Assembly: GCF_004114375.1 (NCBI RefSeq)
Contig: NZ_CP034692.1
Span: 310,001-374,000 of the forward strand
Origin: Halorubrum sp. BOL3-1
GTDB taxonomy: Archaea; Halobacteriota; Halobacteria; Halobacteriales; Haloferacaceae
Direction of reading: 5' to 3'
DNA: 64,000 bases
Position numbers and translations under genes: made by a program. Numbering within the stretch: the first letter of the stretch is position 1; each line of letters begins with the position of its first letter. The notes under the pieces were generated by a model. The model worked only from the letters and a program-made list of their open reading frames with translations, searched no databases and was not told the DNA's origin. Shown piece by piece: positions 1 through 7,990 of the stretch.

Positions 1-90
1 AAATCGCTCCAAATGGGTGGCAGTTAGATCTGCAAAGCCGGGCTCATCATCGACGCATAACACACAAGCCGGCTCCGTTGTAAGACTCAT
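1..90 (-). CDS. Response regulator receiver domain protein, N-terminus only (cut by window edge)
   Basis: Thirty codons are visible, starting at an ATG that ends at 90; an in-frame ATG ending at 105 is an alternative start. The peptide begins MSLTTEPACVLCVDDEPGF. A hydrophobic strand running into V-D-D-E is the usual first strand and acidic pocket of CheY-like receiver domains, followed by a helix (ADLTATHLERF). Haloarchaeal proteins that start this way are usually receiver-PAS or receiver-histidine kinase regulators, but the output domain lies outside the window. Codon use (AGT, CTT, ACA, TTA, CTA) is noticeably less GC-rich than in the genes to the right. Confidence 0.7.
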   Translation of the reverse strand, partial: MSLTTEPACVLCVDDEPGFADLTATHLERF

Positions 91-211
91 GGTAAATAAT
101 AACATGGAGGCCAAAAAAACCCACCGAGAAGAGATTAGCTACATACATCCACTGAGTCTTTCACGGGTTCTCTGAGGGGTTCTTGATATAGGGAACCTGA
201 TTTCGGTCAGC

Positions 212-260
212 CTTTCACCGTGTGACCAATGCGCGTAATTCGGCTGGGACGTGGTGAAAG
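212..260. other. Inverted repeat in the gap before speB
   Basis: CTTTCACC (212-219) and GGTGAAAG (253-260) are perfect 8-bp inverted arms 33 bp apart. A second, smaller pair, GGTTC (178-182) and GAACC (193-197), lies just to the left. The 91-301 gap lies between the divergently placed start of the response regulator and the 3' end of speB and holds no gene I can support. These arms could be a terminator, an operator or chance. Confidence 0.25.
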
Positions 261-301
261 CAACATCGTAGAAACCACTCAGAGACGCTCGTGATTGACG
301 G

Positions 302-1129
302 TCAGTGCGTCGCGTCCGCGTGCGAGAAGACGAACTCTCGGAGCAGCTTTCCGCCCAGCGCCGCCGCCTGCCCGTCGTCGCGGTCGTTCACCTCGACGAC
401 GTCGAACCCGTCCGCGAGCGGCGCGACCGTTCGAACGAGGTCGCGGGCCTCACGGGGGTTCAGTCCGAACGGCTCCGTCGTCCCCGTCCCCGGGGCGAAC
501 CCGGGATCGAGGGCGTCGATGTCGACCGAGCAGTACACCGACTCCCGGGCGAAGGAGTCCCCGTCGAGCGCGTCGAGCCACTCGCGGACGTCCTCGGGCG
601 CGACGACCTCGACGTCGGCGTCGGCCGCGCGGTCCCACTCGTCTTCGGAGCCGGTCCGCGCGCCGACGATCACGGCGCGGTCGACGCCGAGATCGTCGAG
701 CGCCCGTCTGGTGACGCACGCGTGGTTCAGCGGGTTCCCGTCGTAGTCGCTCCGGAGGTCGAGGTGGGCGTCGCAGACGACGAGGACGTCGGGGTCGACG
801 GCCTCGACGCCCGCGTAGGCGACCGTGTGTTCGCCGCCGACGAGCAGGGGGACCGCGTCGTCGTAGACGACGCTGCGGAGTTCGGCTGCGAGGTGGTCGA
901 GGTACGCCGGCACGTCGTCCCACGCGCGCACGTCGCCCGCGTCGCGGACGCCCAGCGCGGAGAAGCGACTGTCGGTGCGGCGGTCGTAGTCGTCGTAGCT
1001 CTCAGAGAATCGGCGGACCCGGTCCGGTCCGAACCGGGTGCCGGGCTGAAAAGTGGTCGTGGCGTCGAGCGGAGCGCCGACGACCACGTAGGAAGCAGCT
1101 TCGCGGTCGGTCGTCGCTCCGGGGAACAT
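302..1129 (-). CDS. speB: Agmatinase/arginase family ureohydrolase (SpeB-like)
   Basis: A 275-residue ureohydrolase. The binuclear Mn ligands of the family are all visible: H101 in GGEHT, D120/H122/D124 in DAHLD, and D203/D205 in SVDIDALDP. GTGTTEPFG follows. It should release urea from an agmatine-type guanidino group. The gene starts 6 bp after the aIF5A stop codon, so the two look co-transcribed with aIF5A first. In haloarchaea an agmatinase-like protein encoded next to aIF5A has been linked to making (deoxy)hypusine from an agmatine-derived adduct, so aIF5A rather than free agmatine may be the relevant substrate. That role is inferred from context; the enzyme family is clear. Confidence 0.9.
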   Translation of the reverse strand: MFPGATTDREAASYVVVGAPLDATTTFQPGTRFGPDRVRRFSESYDDYDRRTDSRFSALGVRDAGDVRAWDDVPAYLDHLAAELRSVVYDDAVPLLVGGEHTVAYAGVEAVDPDVLVVCDAHLDLRSDYDGNPLNHACVTRRALDDLGVDRAVIVGARTGSEDEWDRAADADVEVVAPEDVREWLDALDGDSFARESVYCSVDIDALDPGFAPGTGTTEPFGLNPREARDLVRTVAPLADGFDVVEVNDRDDGQAAALGGKLLREFVFSHADATH

Positions 1130-1135
1130 ACCCGA

Positions 1136-1513
1136 TTACCCGAGGATCTTCCGTTGGCCCTCGTAATCGAGGTACTCGATGTTGTCGTCCGAGGCGAAGT
1201 CCTCGCCGTCGGGAATCCGCATCGTGAACGTGTCGTAGGTGTCCAAGTCCATCACCTGGACCTCGTCGCCGCTGACGTTGACGACCTGGCCCTGCTTGCG
1301 CTCGATGATCGGGACCCACACCTTCGCGTCGACGGGCTGCGAGAGCGAGCGCTTCCTGTCGTCGAAGACGCCCTTCCCCTCGACGCGGGCCTTGGCGCTG
1401 CCGTGTTTGCCGGGTTTGGCGGTGCTGTAATGGTTGATTTTACAGGGCACGTCGTCCATCATCACGTAGCTGCCCTCTTGGAGTTCGCGAACCTGCTTCT
1501 GCTCTCGCGGCAT
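1136..1513 (-). CDS. eif5A: Translation initiation factor 5A (aIF5A)
   Basis: 125 residues, the usual archaeal length. The N-terminal SH3-like domain carries the modification loop [12 protein letters not shown], with the hypusine-site lysine at K36. The C-terminal OB-fold follows ([14 protein letters not shown] onward). The protein promotes peptide-bond formation on stalled ribosomes. A TATA-like element lies 24-31 nt upstream of the ATG, so the message is probably leaderless. The speB-like gene follows 6 bp after the stop codon. Confidence 0.97.
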   Translation of the reverse strand: MPREQKQVRELQEGSYVMMDDVPCKINHYSTAKPGKHGSAKARVEGKGVFDDRKRSLSQPVDAKVWVPIIERKQGQVVNVSGDEVQVMDLDTYDTFTMRIPDGEDFASDDNIEYLDYEGQRKILG

Positions 1514-1536
1514 ATCTGGTATTTCCGGAGGCGCGT

Positions 1537-1544
1537 GTATAAAC
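1537..1544 (-). promoter_or_regulatory. TATA box of the eif5A-speB unit
   Basis: The plus strand reads GTATAAAC, which is GTTTATAC on the coding strand. It is centred about 27 nt upstream of the aIF5A ATG (1513), the spacing expected for transcription starting at or next to the start codon. Confidence 0.6.
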
Positions 1545-1593
1545 GGTTTGGAACGCCGTCGGGCGGGCGCTCGGGGGTCGGTGGCCGCGCCGG

Positions 1594-1881
1594 TTAGGGG
1601 TCCAGTTCGTCGACGTACTCCTCCGGCTCCTCGTCGTCGTCGTCGACGTTCCCGTCCGGCGGGACGAGCCGTCCCGTGTAGAGGTAGCTGACGACGAACA
1701 TGACGATGAACCCGACGCCGACCGCGGCGGTTGTCCGGACGACGAACGGGAAGTCGACGAAGTAGAGGGCGCGGTCCGCGACCGCCATTGCGACGACGGC
1801 GACCAGCAGCACCTTCTGTTCGTCGGTCGGGTCGCGGACGAACCCGACCACGTCGTCTCTGAGGTCACCGAGCAGCCCCAT
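1594..1881 (-). CDS. Small two-helix membrane protein, function unknown
   Basis: 95 residues. There are two predicted transmembrane helices, about residues 24-45 ([19 protein letters not shown]) and 47-68 ([21 protein letters not shown]), then an acidic tail ([18 protein letters not shown]). The ATG overlaps the stop codon of the upstream aminotransferase by one base (TGATG), so translation is probably coupled. I recognise no family beyond short haloarchaeal membrane proteins. Confidence 0.7.
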   Translation of the reverse strand: MGLLGDLRDDVVGFVRDPTDEQKVLLVAVVAMAVADRALYFVDFPFVVRTTAAVGVGFIVMFVVSYLYTGRLVPPDGNVDDDDEEPEEYVDELDP

Positions 1882-3068
1882 CAGTCGTCACCTCCGCCTT
1901 CGATGGTCTCGGTGCCGCCCTCGGCGGAAGCATCGCCGGCCGCCTCGATTACCCGGCTCACCCGGCCGAGGCCCTCTTCCAGCTCCTCGGTCGGGAGTCC
2001 GAACCCGATCCGGAACCGGTTCGGGAAGCCGAACAGGTGACCGGGCGCGAGGACGACGCTCGACTCCTCGGCGACGGTCCGGCAGAAGTCCTCGGCGTCG
2101 TCGAACCCGTCCGGGACCGTCACGAACGCGTTGACGCCGACGGGGTCGAGCCAGTCGAGGCCGTGGTCGTCGACCCATTCCGCGACGCGGGCGCGGTGGT
2201 CGGCCGCCAGTTCGCGGTTCTCCGAGAGGATGTTGTCCTCGCGCCGCCCGAGCGCCTGCCTCGCGACGTGCTGGCCGAAGAGACTCGGGGAGATGGTGGT
2301 GTAGTCCTTCCAGCGCCACGCGCGCTCAACGACCGGTTCGGGGCCGGCGATCCAGCCGAACCGGAGGCCAGCCAGCCCGTACGCCTTCGTGAGGCTGGTC
2401 GTCGATATCCCGTGCGCGCCGTAGCTCGCGACCGGCGGCTGCGGCTCCGCGGCGAGCAGGCGGTACACCTCGTCGCACAACAGGTAGGCGTCGTGATCGA
2501 CCGCGACGTCGTAGACCGCCCGCATCGCGGCTTCGTCGTGGTACTGCCCGGTGGGGTTGTTCGGGTTGTTGACGACGATCACGGCGGTGTCGTCGCGGGC
2601 CGCGTCGGCGACCGCTTCCGGGTCCAGTTCCCACTCGGGGGGCTCCAGTTCGACGCGGGTCACGTCGCCGAACGCGTCCGGGACGGCGTGGAGCGCCTGA
2701 TACGTCGGCGTGACGACGACCGCGTGGGTGCCGGAGCCGACGCCGGACGACGGCTCGCCGTCCTCGCCCGTCGCGCTGCTCCCTTCGACCGCGCCCTCAT
2801 CGCCGAGCAGCGAGAGGAACGTCAGGAAGTTCGCCTCCTGCGTGCCGCAGGTGAACAGGACCTCCTCCGCGGACCGGTCGTAGCGGTCGCCGACGGACGC
2901 CCGGAACTCGGGGTCGCCGTTGGTCGGGATGACGTAGCCGAGTCTCCCCGGGTTGAGGTCGAACCGGCTCGCGTCGAGCGACCGGATACCGCTCTCGGCC
3001 AGCATGATGTCGGCCTCGTGTTCGTACTCCGCGAACCAGCGTTCGAGGCCGAACGGGTCGATGCGCAT
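1881..3068 (-). CDS. Class I/II PLP-dependent aminotransferase
   Basis: 395 residues, fold type I. Visible motifs are NNPNNPTGQ (substrate/PLP loop), CDEVYR (PLP-ring aspartate), and TSLTKAYGLAGLRFGW, in which the lysine of S-L-T-K-A is the Schiff-base residue. It resembles the aspartate-aminotransferase-like branch; the amino donor cannot be told from sequence. An acidic linker (EGSSATGEDGEPSSGVGS) interrupts the fold near residue 100, and the tail ends in an EGG/DD-rich stretch. It is transcribed divergently from the aldehyde dehydrogenase at 3209 and followed by a translationally coupled membrane protein. Confidence 0.88.
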   Translation of the reverse strand: MRIDPFGLERWFAEYEHEADIMLAESGIRSLDASRFDLNPGRLGYVIPTNGDPEFRASVGDRYDRSAEEVLFTCGTQEANFLTFLSLLGDEGAVEGSSATGEDGEPSSGVGSGTHAVVVTPTYQALHAVPDAFGDVTRVELEPPEWELDPEAVADAARDDTAVIVVNNPNNPTGQYHDEAAMRAVYDVAVDHDAYLLCDEVYRLLAAEPQPPVASYGAHGISTTSLTKAYGLAGLRFGWIAGPEPVVERAWRWKDYTTISPSLFGQHVARQALGRREDNILSENRELAADHRARVAEWVDDHGLDWLDPVGVNAFVTVPDGFDDAEDFCRTVAEESSVVLAPGHLFGFPNRFRIGFGLPTEELEEGLGRVSRVIEAAGDASAEGGTETIEGGGDD

Positions 3069-3208
3069 ACCCTGGTTCGGGCGGCCGCGAGGTTAGGTGC
3101 TGCGGTCCCTCGCGACCGTCGCCCGGCGGATCGCCATCCCTCCCGACGGTCCACCGGCCGGTGTCACCGGCACGGCTTTCCCGCGCCCGACCCTCAGTTC
3201 GGTATCTG

Positions 3209-4843
3209 ATGTCCTCGACGGATCCCCCTACCGCGGTCAACGACGCTCCGACCCTCGCGGCGCGACGGCTCAGCGTCCTCGCCGATCGCGTCGCGCGCTC
3301 GCGGCCCGACGACGGAGACGACGCCCCCGATTCGATCGACGTGTTCGCTCCGGCGACGACCGAGCGGATCGGGCGCGTCCCGGCCTGCGACGCCGACGAT
3401 GTCGACGCCGCGGTCGAGCGCGCCCGGGACGCACAGGCGGCGTGGGCCGAGACGCCGGCGACGGAGCGCGCCCGGGTCATCGACCGGTTCGGCGACCTCG
3501 TCGCGGACCGCCGCGAGGAGCTGCTCGACGTGCTCCAGTTGGAGACCGGGAAGTCGCGGCGAACCGCGGTCGAGGAGCTGTTCGACGTGCCGACCGGCTG
3601 TTCGTACGTCGCGCGCGAGGCGCCCGACGCGCTCTCCGAAGAGCGCCGTCGCGGGGTCGCGCCGGGGATCACGACCGCGACGGTCACCCGCGAGCCGGTC
3701 GGCGTCGTCGGCGTGATCTCGCCGTGGAACTACCCGCTGACGCTGTCGATGGCCGACGCGGTCCCGGCGCTGGCCGCGGGCAACGCCGTCGTCTGTAAGC
3801 CGGACGAGAAGACGCCGTACGGGGCGTTGCTACTCTCCGAACTGCTCGAAGTCGCCGGGCTGCCCGACGGCCTCTTTCAGGTGGTCACCGGCGGCGGACC
3901 GACGATCGGTCCCCCGCTGATCGACGCGGTCGACTACGTCGCGTTCACCGGCAGCACGGCGACCGGCCGGACCGTCGCGGAGCGCGCGGGCCGGAACCTG
4001 ATCGGCTGCTCGCTGGAGCTCGGCGGCAACAACCCCCTCGTCGTCTGCGGCGACGCCGACGTCGACGAGGTCGCCCGCGGTGCGGCCCAGGCCTGCTTCT
4101 CGAACGCGGGACAGCTGTGTCTCTCCGCCGAGCGGATCTACGTCGTCGAGTCCGCGTACGACGCCTTCCTCGACGCGTTCGTCCGAGAAACCGAGGCGCT
4201 GACGCTCGGGACCGGCTACGACTACGACGCCGACCTCGGCTCGCTCGTCGACGCCGACCAGCTGGCGCGGGTCGAGTCGCATGTCGACGACGCCCGCGAG
4301 CGCGGCGCGACCGTCGAGACCGGGGGGAACGCCCGCCCCGACGTGGCCCCCTACTGCTACGATCCGACGATACTGACGGGCGTCGACCCGGACGCGACGG
4401 TCGCCTGCGAGGAGACGTTCGGTCCCGTCGCGACGGTGACGCCGGTCCCGGACGCCGGGGCCGCGGTCGCGGCCGCCAACGACTCGCCGTACGGTCTCAA
4501 CGCGAGCGTCTGGACGGGGGACCGGGAGCGCGGCGCCGAGCTCGCCCGCGGGATCGACTGCGGCACGGTGAACGTCAACGACGCGTTCCTCGCCACGTGG
4601 GGCGCCGTCGACGCGCCGATGGGCGGGTTCGGTGACTCGGGGCTCGGGCGCCGACACGGTCCGGAGGGAATTCGGCGGTACACGGAGACGCGGACGGTCG
4701 GCGTCTCTCGGGTCGGACCATTGACGTTCCCCGACCGGGTCCCGACCGACTGGTTCGTACGCGGCGCGTTCGCCGGGATGCGGGTCGCTCGCGGGGCGCG
4801 TCGAGGCGCCGACGCGCTCCGGCGGCGGCTGTCGCGTCGCTGA
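3209..4843 (+). CDS. NAD(P)-dependent aldehyde dehydrogenase (succinate-semialdehyde dehydrogenase-like)
   Basis: 544 residues from ATG 3209 ([12 protein letters not shown]). The frame stays open upstream to 3161, but that leader is arginine-rich and not protein-like. Family motifs are [18 protein letters not shown] (cofactor loop), LELGGNNP with the general-base Glu near residue 270, and the nucleophile Cys in SNAGQLC near residue 303. [10 protein letters not shown] and [12 protein letters not shown] follow. A basic, partly hydrophobic tail of about 45 residues (from [10 protein letters not shown]) extends beyond the usual end and may form a membrane-associated helix. The substrate is not determinable; succinate semialdehyde is the nearest guess. 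Confidence 0.88.
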   Translation: MSSTDPPTAVNDAPTLAARRLSVLADRVARSRPDDGDDAPDSIDVFAPATTERIGRVPACDADDVDAAVERARDAQAAWAETPATERARVIDRFGDLVADRREELLDVLQLETGKSRRTAVEELFDVPTGCSYVAREAPDALSEERRRGVAPGITTATVTREPVGVVGVISPWNYPLTLSMADAVPALAAGNAVVCKPDEKTPYGALLLSELLEVAGLPDGLFQVVTGGGPTIGPPLIDAVDYVAFTGSTATGRTVAERAGRNLIGCSLELGGNNPLVVCGDADVDEVARGAAQACFSNAGQLCLSAERIYVVESAYDAFLDAFVRETEALTLGTGYDYDADLGSLVDADQLARVESHVDDARERGATVETGGNARPDVAPYCYDPTILTGVDPDATVACEETFGPVATVTPVPDAGAAVAAANDSPYGLNASVWTGDRERGAELARGIDCGTVNVNDAFLATWGAVDAPMGGFGDSGLGRRHGPEGIRRYTETRTVGVSRVGPLTFPDRVPTDWFVRGAFAGMRVARGARRGADALRRRLSRR

Positions 4844-4875
4844 GCCGAAAAGTCGTCTGAAAGCGGAACGCGGCG

Positions 4876-5466
4876 TTACTCGCCGTCGTCGACCAGCCCG
4901 CCGAACACCGAGGCCGCGGTGTCAGGGACGTCGAAGTCGTGGTAGTGTTCGCCCTTCTCGTTCGAGAGGATGTCGAGCGCGGCCGCGGCGCCGTCGCCCG
5001 CGGAGATGACCGCCTGCCACTCCTCGGCGCGGGCCATCGCCCCGGTCGCGTAGGCGCCCTCGACGCTGGTCTCGGTCGAGAGATTGACGCTGACGGTGTC
5101 GTCGTCGTCGAACTCGCAGCCGAGCGACTCGGCGAGGTCGCGGTTCGCGCCCGTCGCGAGGACGAGGTAGTCGGCCTCGTACTCGCCCTCCTCGGTCGTC
5201 ACTGCGAAGCCGTCGCCGGCCGCCTCGACGCCGGTGACCTCCTCGCCCTGGTGGCGGTCGGCGCCGAAGTCGTCCACCTGCTGGCGGGCGGTCGCGATGA
5301 ACTCGCTGCCGCCGACGGAGCCGACGCCGAGGTAGTTGAACAGGTGCGCCTTGTGTATCCACGTCCCGTCCGTGTCGAAGAGGACGGTGTCGAGTCCGTT
5401 CTTGCTCGCGAACAGTCCGGCGCTCAGTCCGGCCGGTCCGCCACCAACGATTGCGACGTGTGCCAT
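4876..5466 (-). CDS. FAD-dependent NAD(P) oxidoreductase, thioredoxin-reductase-like without the CxxC
   Basis: 196 residues from ATG at 5464-5466 (MAHVAIVGGGPAGLSAG). The frame continues open upstream to 6672, but that stretch is an arginine-rich shadow of the next gene. The GGGPAGLSAG Rossmann motif binds FAD. LATGAN and TSVEGAYATGAMA match the conserved strand and GD-like motif near the C-terminus of thioredoxin-reductase-like proteins. At under 200 residues it is far shorter than TrxB (about 310): the NAD(P)-binding insert and the redox CxxC are absent. Short oxidoreductases of this type are common in haloarchaea and their partner is unknown. Confidence 0.85.
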   Translation of the reverse strand: MAHVAIVGGGPAGLSAGLFASKNGLDTVLFDTDGTWIHKAHLFNYLGVGSVGGSEFIATARQQVDDFGADRHQGEEVTGVEAAGDGFAVTTEEGEYEADYLVLATGANRDLAESLGCEFDDDDTVSVNLSTETSVEGAYATGAMARAEEWQAVISAGDGAAAALDILSNEKGEHYHDFDVPDTAASVFGGLVDDGE

Positions 5467-5684
5467 GGAAGCCCATAGCGCGGCCGCGGTAATAAGGGTT
5501 GACAGGAGCGGAGAGCAACGGCGATCGACCGAAACGGAGGGTGACGGCGGCGGATGTGGTCGTGCGCGATAGGTTGCCACGGTCGTCGCCGTCGCGTTCG
5601 CGAGCCTCCTCCGGGTCGGACGGGACCGCGACTGACCGCGTTCGGTCGGCGTGGATCTGATGGCGAACCGCTCGCGCGACGCCG

Positions 5685-6587
5685 CTACTCTCCGAAGTCG
5701 GTGAGCGATCCGGAGCGGTCGTCGGTTCCTCCGCCGTCGCCGGCTTCTCCCTCGTCGGTCTCGTCCGTGTTTGCCCCAGCGCCGCCGGAGTCCGTCTCCG
5801 ACTGCGCTTCCCCCTCTCCGGCCGCCGGGTCGCGCCAGGGACTCTCGGGGTCGACCGGCTCGACGGCCCGGTCGAGCTCCGCGGCGTCGTACTCGACGTC
5901 CTCGTCGAGCAGCATCGCGAGCCGCTGCCAGCGGGCGCTCTGCTCGTCTTCGCCCTCCGGACCGACGCGGGCGCCGTGGGTCTTGAAGAACCTCGTGTCG
6001 CGACCCAGTTTCGACCCCTCGCCGGTGTGGCCGTCGAAGACGGCGTCGAACTGCCCCTCCGGTTCGAGGTCGCCGACGGGGAAGCCGTGGGCGGGCTCCG
6101 CGCCCCGCTCGAAGGCGTCGGCCCTGACCTCGGCGACTGCGGAGAAGTAGGCGTCCGCGTTCGACGCCTCGCGGGTCGAGCGGGCGCGGGCGGCCGCGAG
6201 CGCGGCGTGGATCGCACAGAGGCGGCCCTTCCACGCGTCCGGCTCCCAGCGCTCGGTGGCGAGTTCCTCGTAGCGCTCGATCGTGAGCGCCGCGTCGCTG
6301 CCCGCGCGGAGGTCCTCGACGACGTAGAGGTTCAGGCGGTCCCAGAGGTTCCAGGCGTAGCCGGAGCGGGCCAATTCCCACGCCGCCCACGCGGCGACCT
6401 CCTCGTCGGAGCGTCGGACCGCCTTCTGGAGGGTACTGGAGACGACGTAGCGGCTGTAACCGCCGTCGGTCTCGTTCGGCTCCTTCTCTTCCCCGAAGTC
6501 GTTCTCGCCCGTCGCGTCCGGAGTCGTCTCGGTTTCGAGGCTCCCGTCCGACCCGAACGTCGCCTGTCTGTCGTCGCCGTCGGCCAT
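5685..6587 (-). CDS. Free-standing protein resembling the RarA/MgsA C-terminal domain
   Basis: 300 residues. The N-terminal 40 are acidic and probably disordered. Residues about 44-130 (YSRYVVSSTLQKAVRRSDEE, AAWAAWELARSG, LWDRLNLYVVEDLR) read like the helical C-terminal half of RarA/MgsA clamp-loader-type ATPases, in which a similar stretch follows the AAA+ core. There is no Walker motif, so this would be the accessory domain alone. The last 60 residues are low-complexity acidic (GEGEAQSETDSGG onward). The gene lies upstream of tRNA-Tyr on the other strand. The RarA relationship is from pattern memory; the biological role is unknown. Confidence 0.75.
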   Translation of the reverse strand: MADGDDRQATFGSDGSLETETTPDATGENDFGEEKEPNETDGGYSRYVVSSTLQKAVRRSDEEVAAWAAWELARSGYAWNLWDRLNLYVVEDLRAGSDAALTIERYEELATERWEPDAWKGRLCAIHAALAAARARSTREASNADAYFSAVAEVRADAFERGAEPAHGFPVGDLEPEGQFDAVFDGHTGEGSKLGRDTRFFKTHGARVGPEGEDEQSARWQRLAMLLDEDVEYDAAELDRAVEPVDPESPWRDPAAGEGEAQSETDSGGAGANTDETDEGEAGDGGGTDDRSGSLTDFGE

Positions 6588-6713
6588 GGTCTCGCTCCCG
6601 CCGCGAGCGACTTAACAGCCGCGCGCTGCCGGCGTCTGCCGACCCGATTCCCGCGGCGCGTCCCGGCCCCACGGGACTGCGGTACGGCGGATCACACCGC
6701 TAGTGAAAGGGAA

Positions 6714-6723
6714 CGCTTAAGTC
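6714..6723 (+). promoter_or_regulatory. TATA-like box of tRNA-Tyr
   Basis: CGCTTAAGTC lies about 26-35 bp before the first base of the mature tRNA (6749), matching haloarchaeal tRNA promoters (TTTAA/CTTAAG-type boxes). Nothing else in the 6588-6748 gap looks like a gene. Confidence 0.5.
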
Positions 6724-6748
6724 CGATCCAACGGCTACATTTCGGTAA

Positions 6749-6822
6749 CCGCCCTTAGCTCAGCTTGGTAGAGCAGTCGACTGTAGATCGACTTGTCCCC
6801 CGTTCAATTCGGGGAGGGCGGA
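6749..6822 (+). tRNA. tRNA-Tyr (anticodon GTA)
   Basis: A 74-nt cloverleaf. The acceptor pairs CCGCCCT with AGGGCGG, with discriminator A at 6822. The D arm has AGCTCAGCTTGGTAGAGC. The anticodon arm is GTCGA/TCGAC enclosing the seven-base loop CTGTAGA, giving anticodon GTA. The T arm is CCCCG/CGGGG around TTCAATT. No intron and no encoded CCA. A T-rich stretch (CTTCTTTT, 6823-6830) follows directly and may terminate the transcript. Two tandem repeats that carry the 3' half of this gene come next. Confidence 0.96.
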
Positions 6823-7042
6823 CTTCTTTTCCAGCCGATCTGTAGTCGACTGTGGATCGAGTTGTCTCCCGTCCTCGTGAGCGTAGCGAACGAGCAGGAC
6901 CGTCTCGGCGAGTTCAATTCGGGGAGGGCGGACTTCTTTTCCAGCCGATCTGTAGTCGACTGTGGATCGAGTTGTCTCCCGTCCTCGTGAGCGTAGCGAA
7001 CGAGCAGGACCGTCTCGGCGAGTTCAATTCGGGGAGGGCGGA
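6823..7042 (+). repeat. Two tandem 110-bp repeats containing an altered tRNA-Tyr 3' half
   Basis: Bases 6823-6932 and 6933-7042 are identical by eye. Each unit contains the anticodon arm of the adjacent tRNA with changes (loop CTGTGGA, giving GTG in place of GTA). An insert of about 40 bp follows that can fold as GTCCTCGT...ACGAGCAGGAC around a GAGCGTAGCGA loop. Each unit then ends with the exact last 21 bases of the tRNA gene (GTTCAATTCGGGGAGGGCGGA without its final base, plus that base). The D arm and 5' acceptor strand are missing, so these are not complete tRNAs. The array ends at a perfect palindrome, CGAAATTTCG (7043-7052). No gene lies in 6823-7174; a T-run at 7139-7145 could be a terminator. 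Confidence 0.93.
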
Positions 7043-7174
7043 CGAAATTTCGCACTTGTGAGCGACAGCCGGCGGGGTCGCGCACAGAGGCCCGTGTCGA
7101 TTCTCGTCGCGTTCGTCGAAAGGGGATGTTCCCGGCCTGTTTTTTAGGGGTAGGACCGCGCCCTTCAAACCGGT

Positions 7175-7873
7175 CTAACCGCTGTCGAACCGAGTCGCGA
7201 CCTCGCGTTTCGTCTCCTCGATCACGCGTCGCTCGGCCCGTAGCATGGCGCGTTTCGCCTCGTCGGTGTACTCGACCGAGACACTCGGGAGCGCGGTCGC
7301 GAAGGGGCCGCCGAGGACCTCTCCGGGGTCGATACGGGCCTCAAAGACGAACGCAGACCGAAAATCCCGTAGTACGCCGGTGAACGGGAACGCGTTTTCG
7401 ACCAGTTCAGCCGCCTCCTCGCTGTCGAAGGCAGCGGTCACGGCCGGCCAGAACTCGTCTTCCGGTCGCGTGACGATCGGTCGGACGGCGTCGCCGAGCC
7501 GCTGACACCGTTCGACGACGGCCTCCTCGACCGCCGTCGCGGTCCGCTCCGGGACGCCGTCAGCGAGCGCGTCGTAGAATCCGTCTCGGGCCACCAGTTC
7601 GTCGGCGTACGCGTCGATGGGGTCGTCGTCGCGCGCGTACCGGAGGATCACGTCGAACTGCGCGAGCGCGTCGTCCCGGTAGGCCGCCAACTCCGGTTCG
7701 ACGACGCGGCGCTCCAAGGCGTCGGCGTGACTCCGAAGCCGGTCGACGACCGCGCCGCCCGGGCCGAGTCCGGTTCCACGGAGCGCTCGCTCGACGCTGA
7801 ACTCGGCTCTGGTCGCGTCCACGGCGTCGGTGAGAAACGCGTCGAACCCGGACTTGGCGGCGTCGCGCGTCAT
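7175..7873 (-). CDS. Conserved-looking haloarchaeal protein of unknown function
   Basis: 232 residues from the ATG at 7871-7873 (MTRDAAKSGFDAFLTDAV); the upstream in-frame extension is basic and unlikely. It is predicted almost wholly helical, with charged amphipathic segments and no membrane helix, cysteines in pairs or nucleotide motif. A TATA-like GGTAAAATGG on the plus strand about 22-30 bp upstream supports this start. Base composition and codon use match the core genome. I do not recognise the family. Confidence 0.7.
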   Translation of the reverse strand: MTRDAAKSGFDAFLTDAVDATRAEFSVERALRGTGLGPGGAVVDRLRSHADALERRVVEPELAAYRDDALAQFDVILRYARDDDPIDAYADELVARDGFYDALADGVPERTATAVEEAVVERCQRLGDAVRPIVTRPEDEFWPAVTAAFDSEEAAELVENAFPFTGVLRDFRSAFVFEARIDPGEVLGGPFATALPSVSVEYTDEAKRAMLRAERRVIEETKREVATRFDSG

Positions 7874-7990
7874 GGTCCGAGTACGAGACAGTCGGTAAAA
7901 TGGCTTCCGTGCCGCGTTGAGTTCCCGTGTGTGAATCGCGATCCTGTGTCGCCGTAACACACTTAAGAACGCGCTCGATACGAATACCCA

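Noticed and set aside
4876-6672. 598-codon frame extending the FAD oxidoreductase upstream
   Set aside because: The oxidoreductase begins at the ATG at 5466 with its Rossmann motif right after; the extension is antisense-style filler overlapping another gene in the same strand.
6823-7042. Tandem repeats as a CRISPR array
   Set aside because: Only two identical 110-bp units with no unique spacers; they contain tRNA sequence instead.
6823-7042. Repeat units as complete tRNA-His genes (GTG anticodon)
   Set aside because: No D arm or 5' acceptor strand, and an insert splits the T arm from the anticodon arm.
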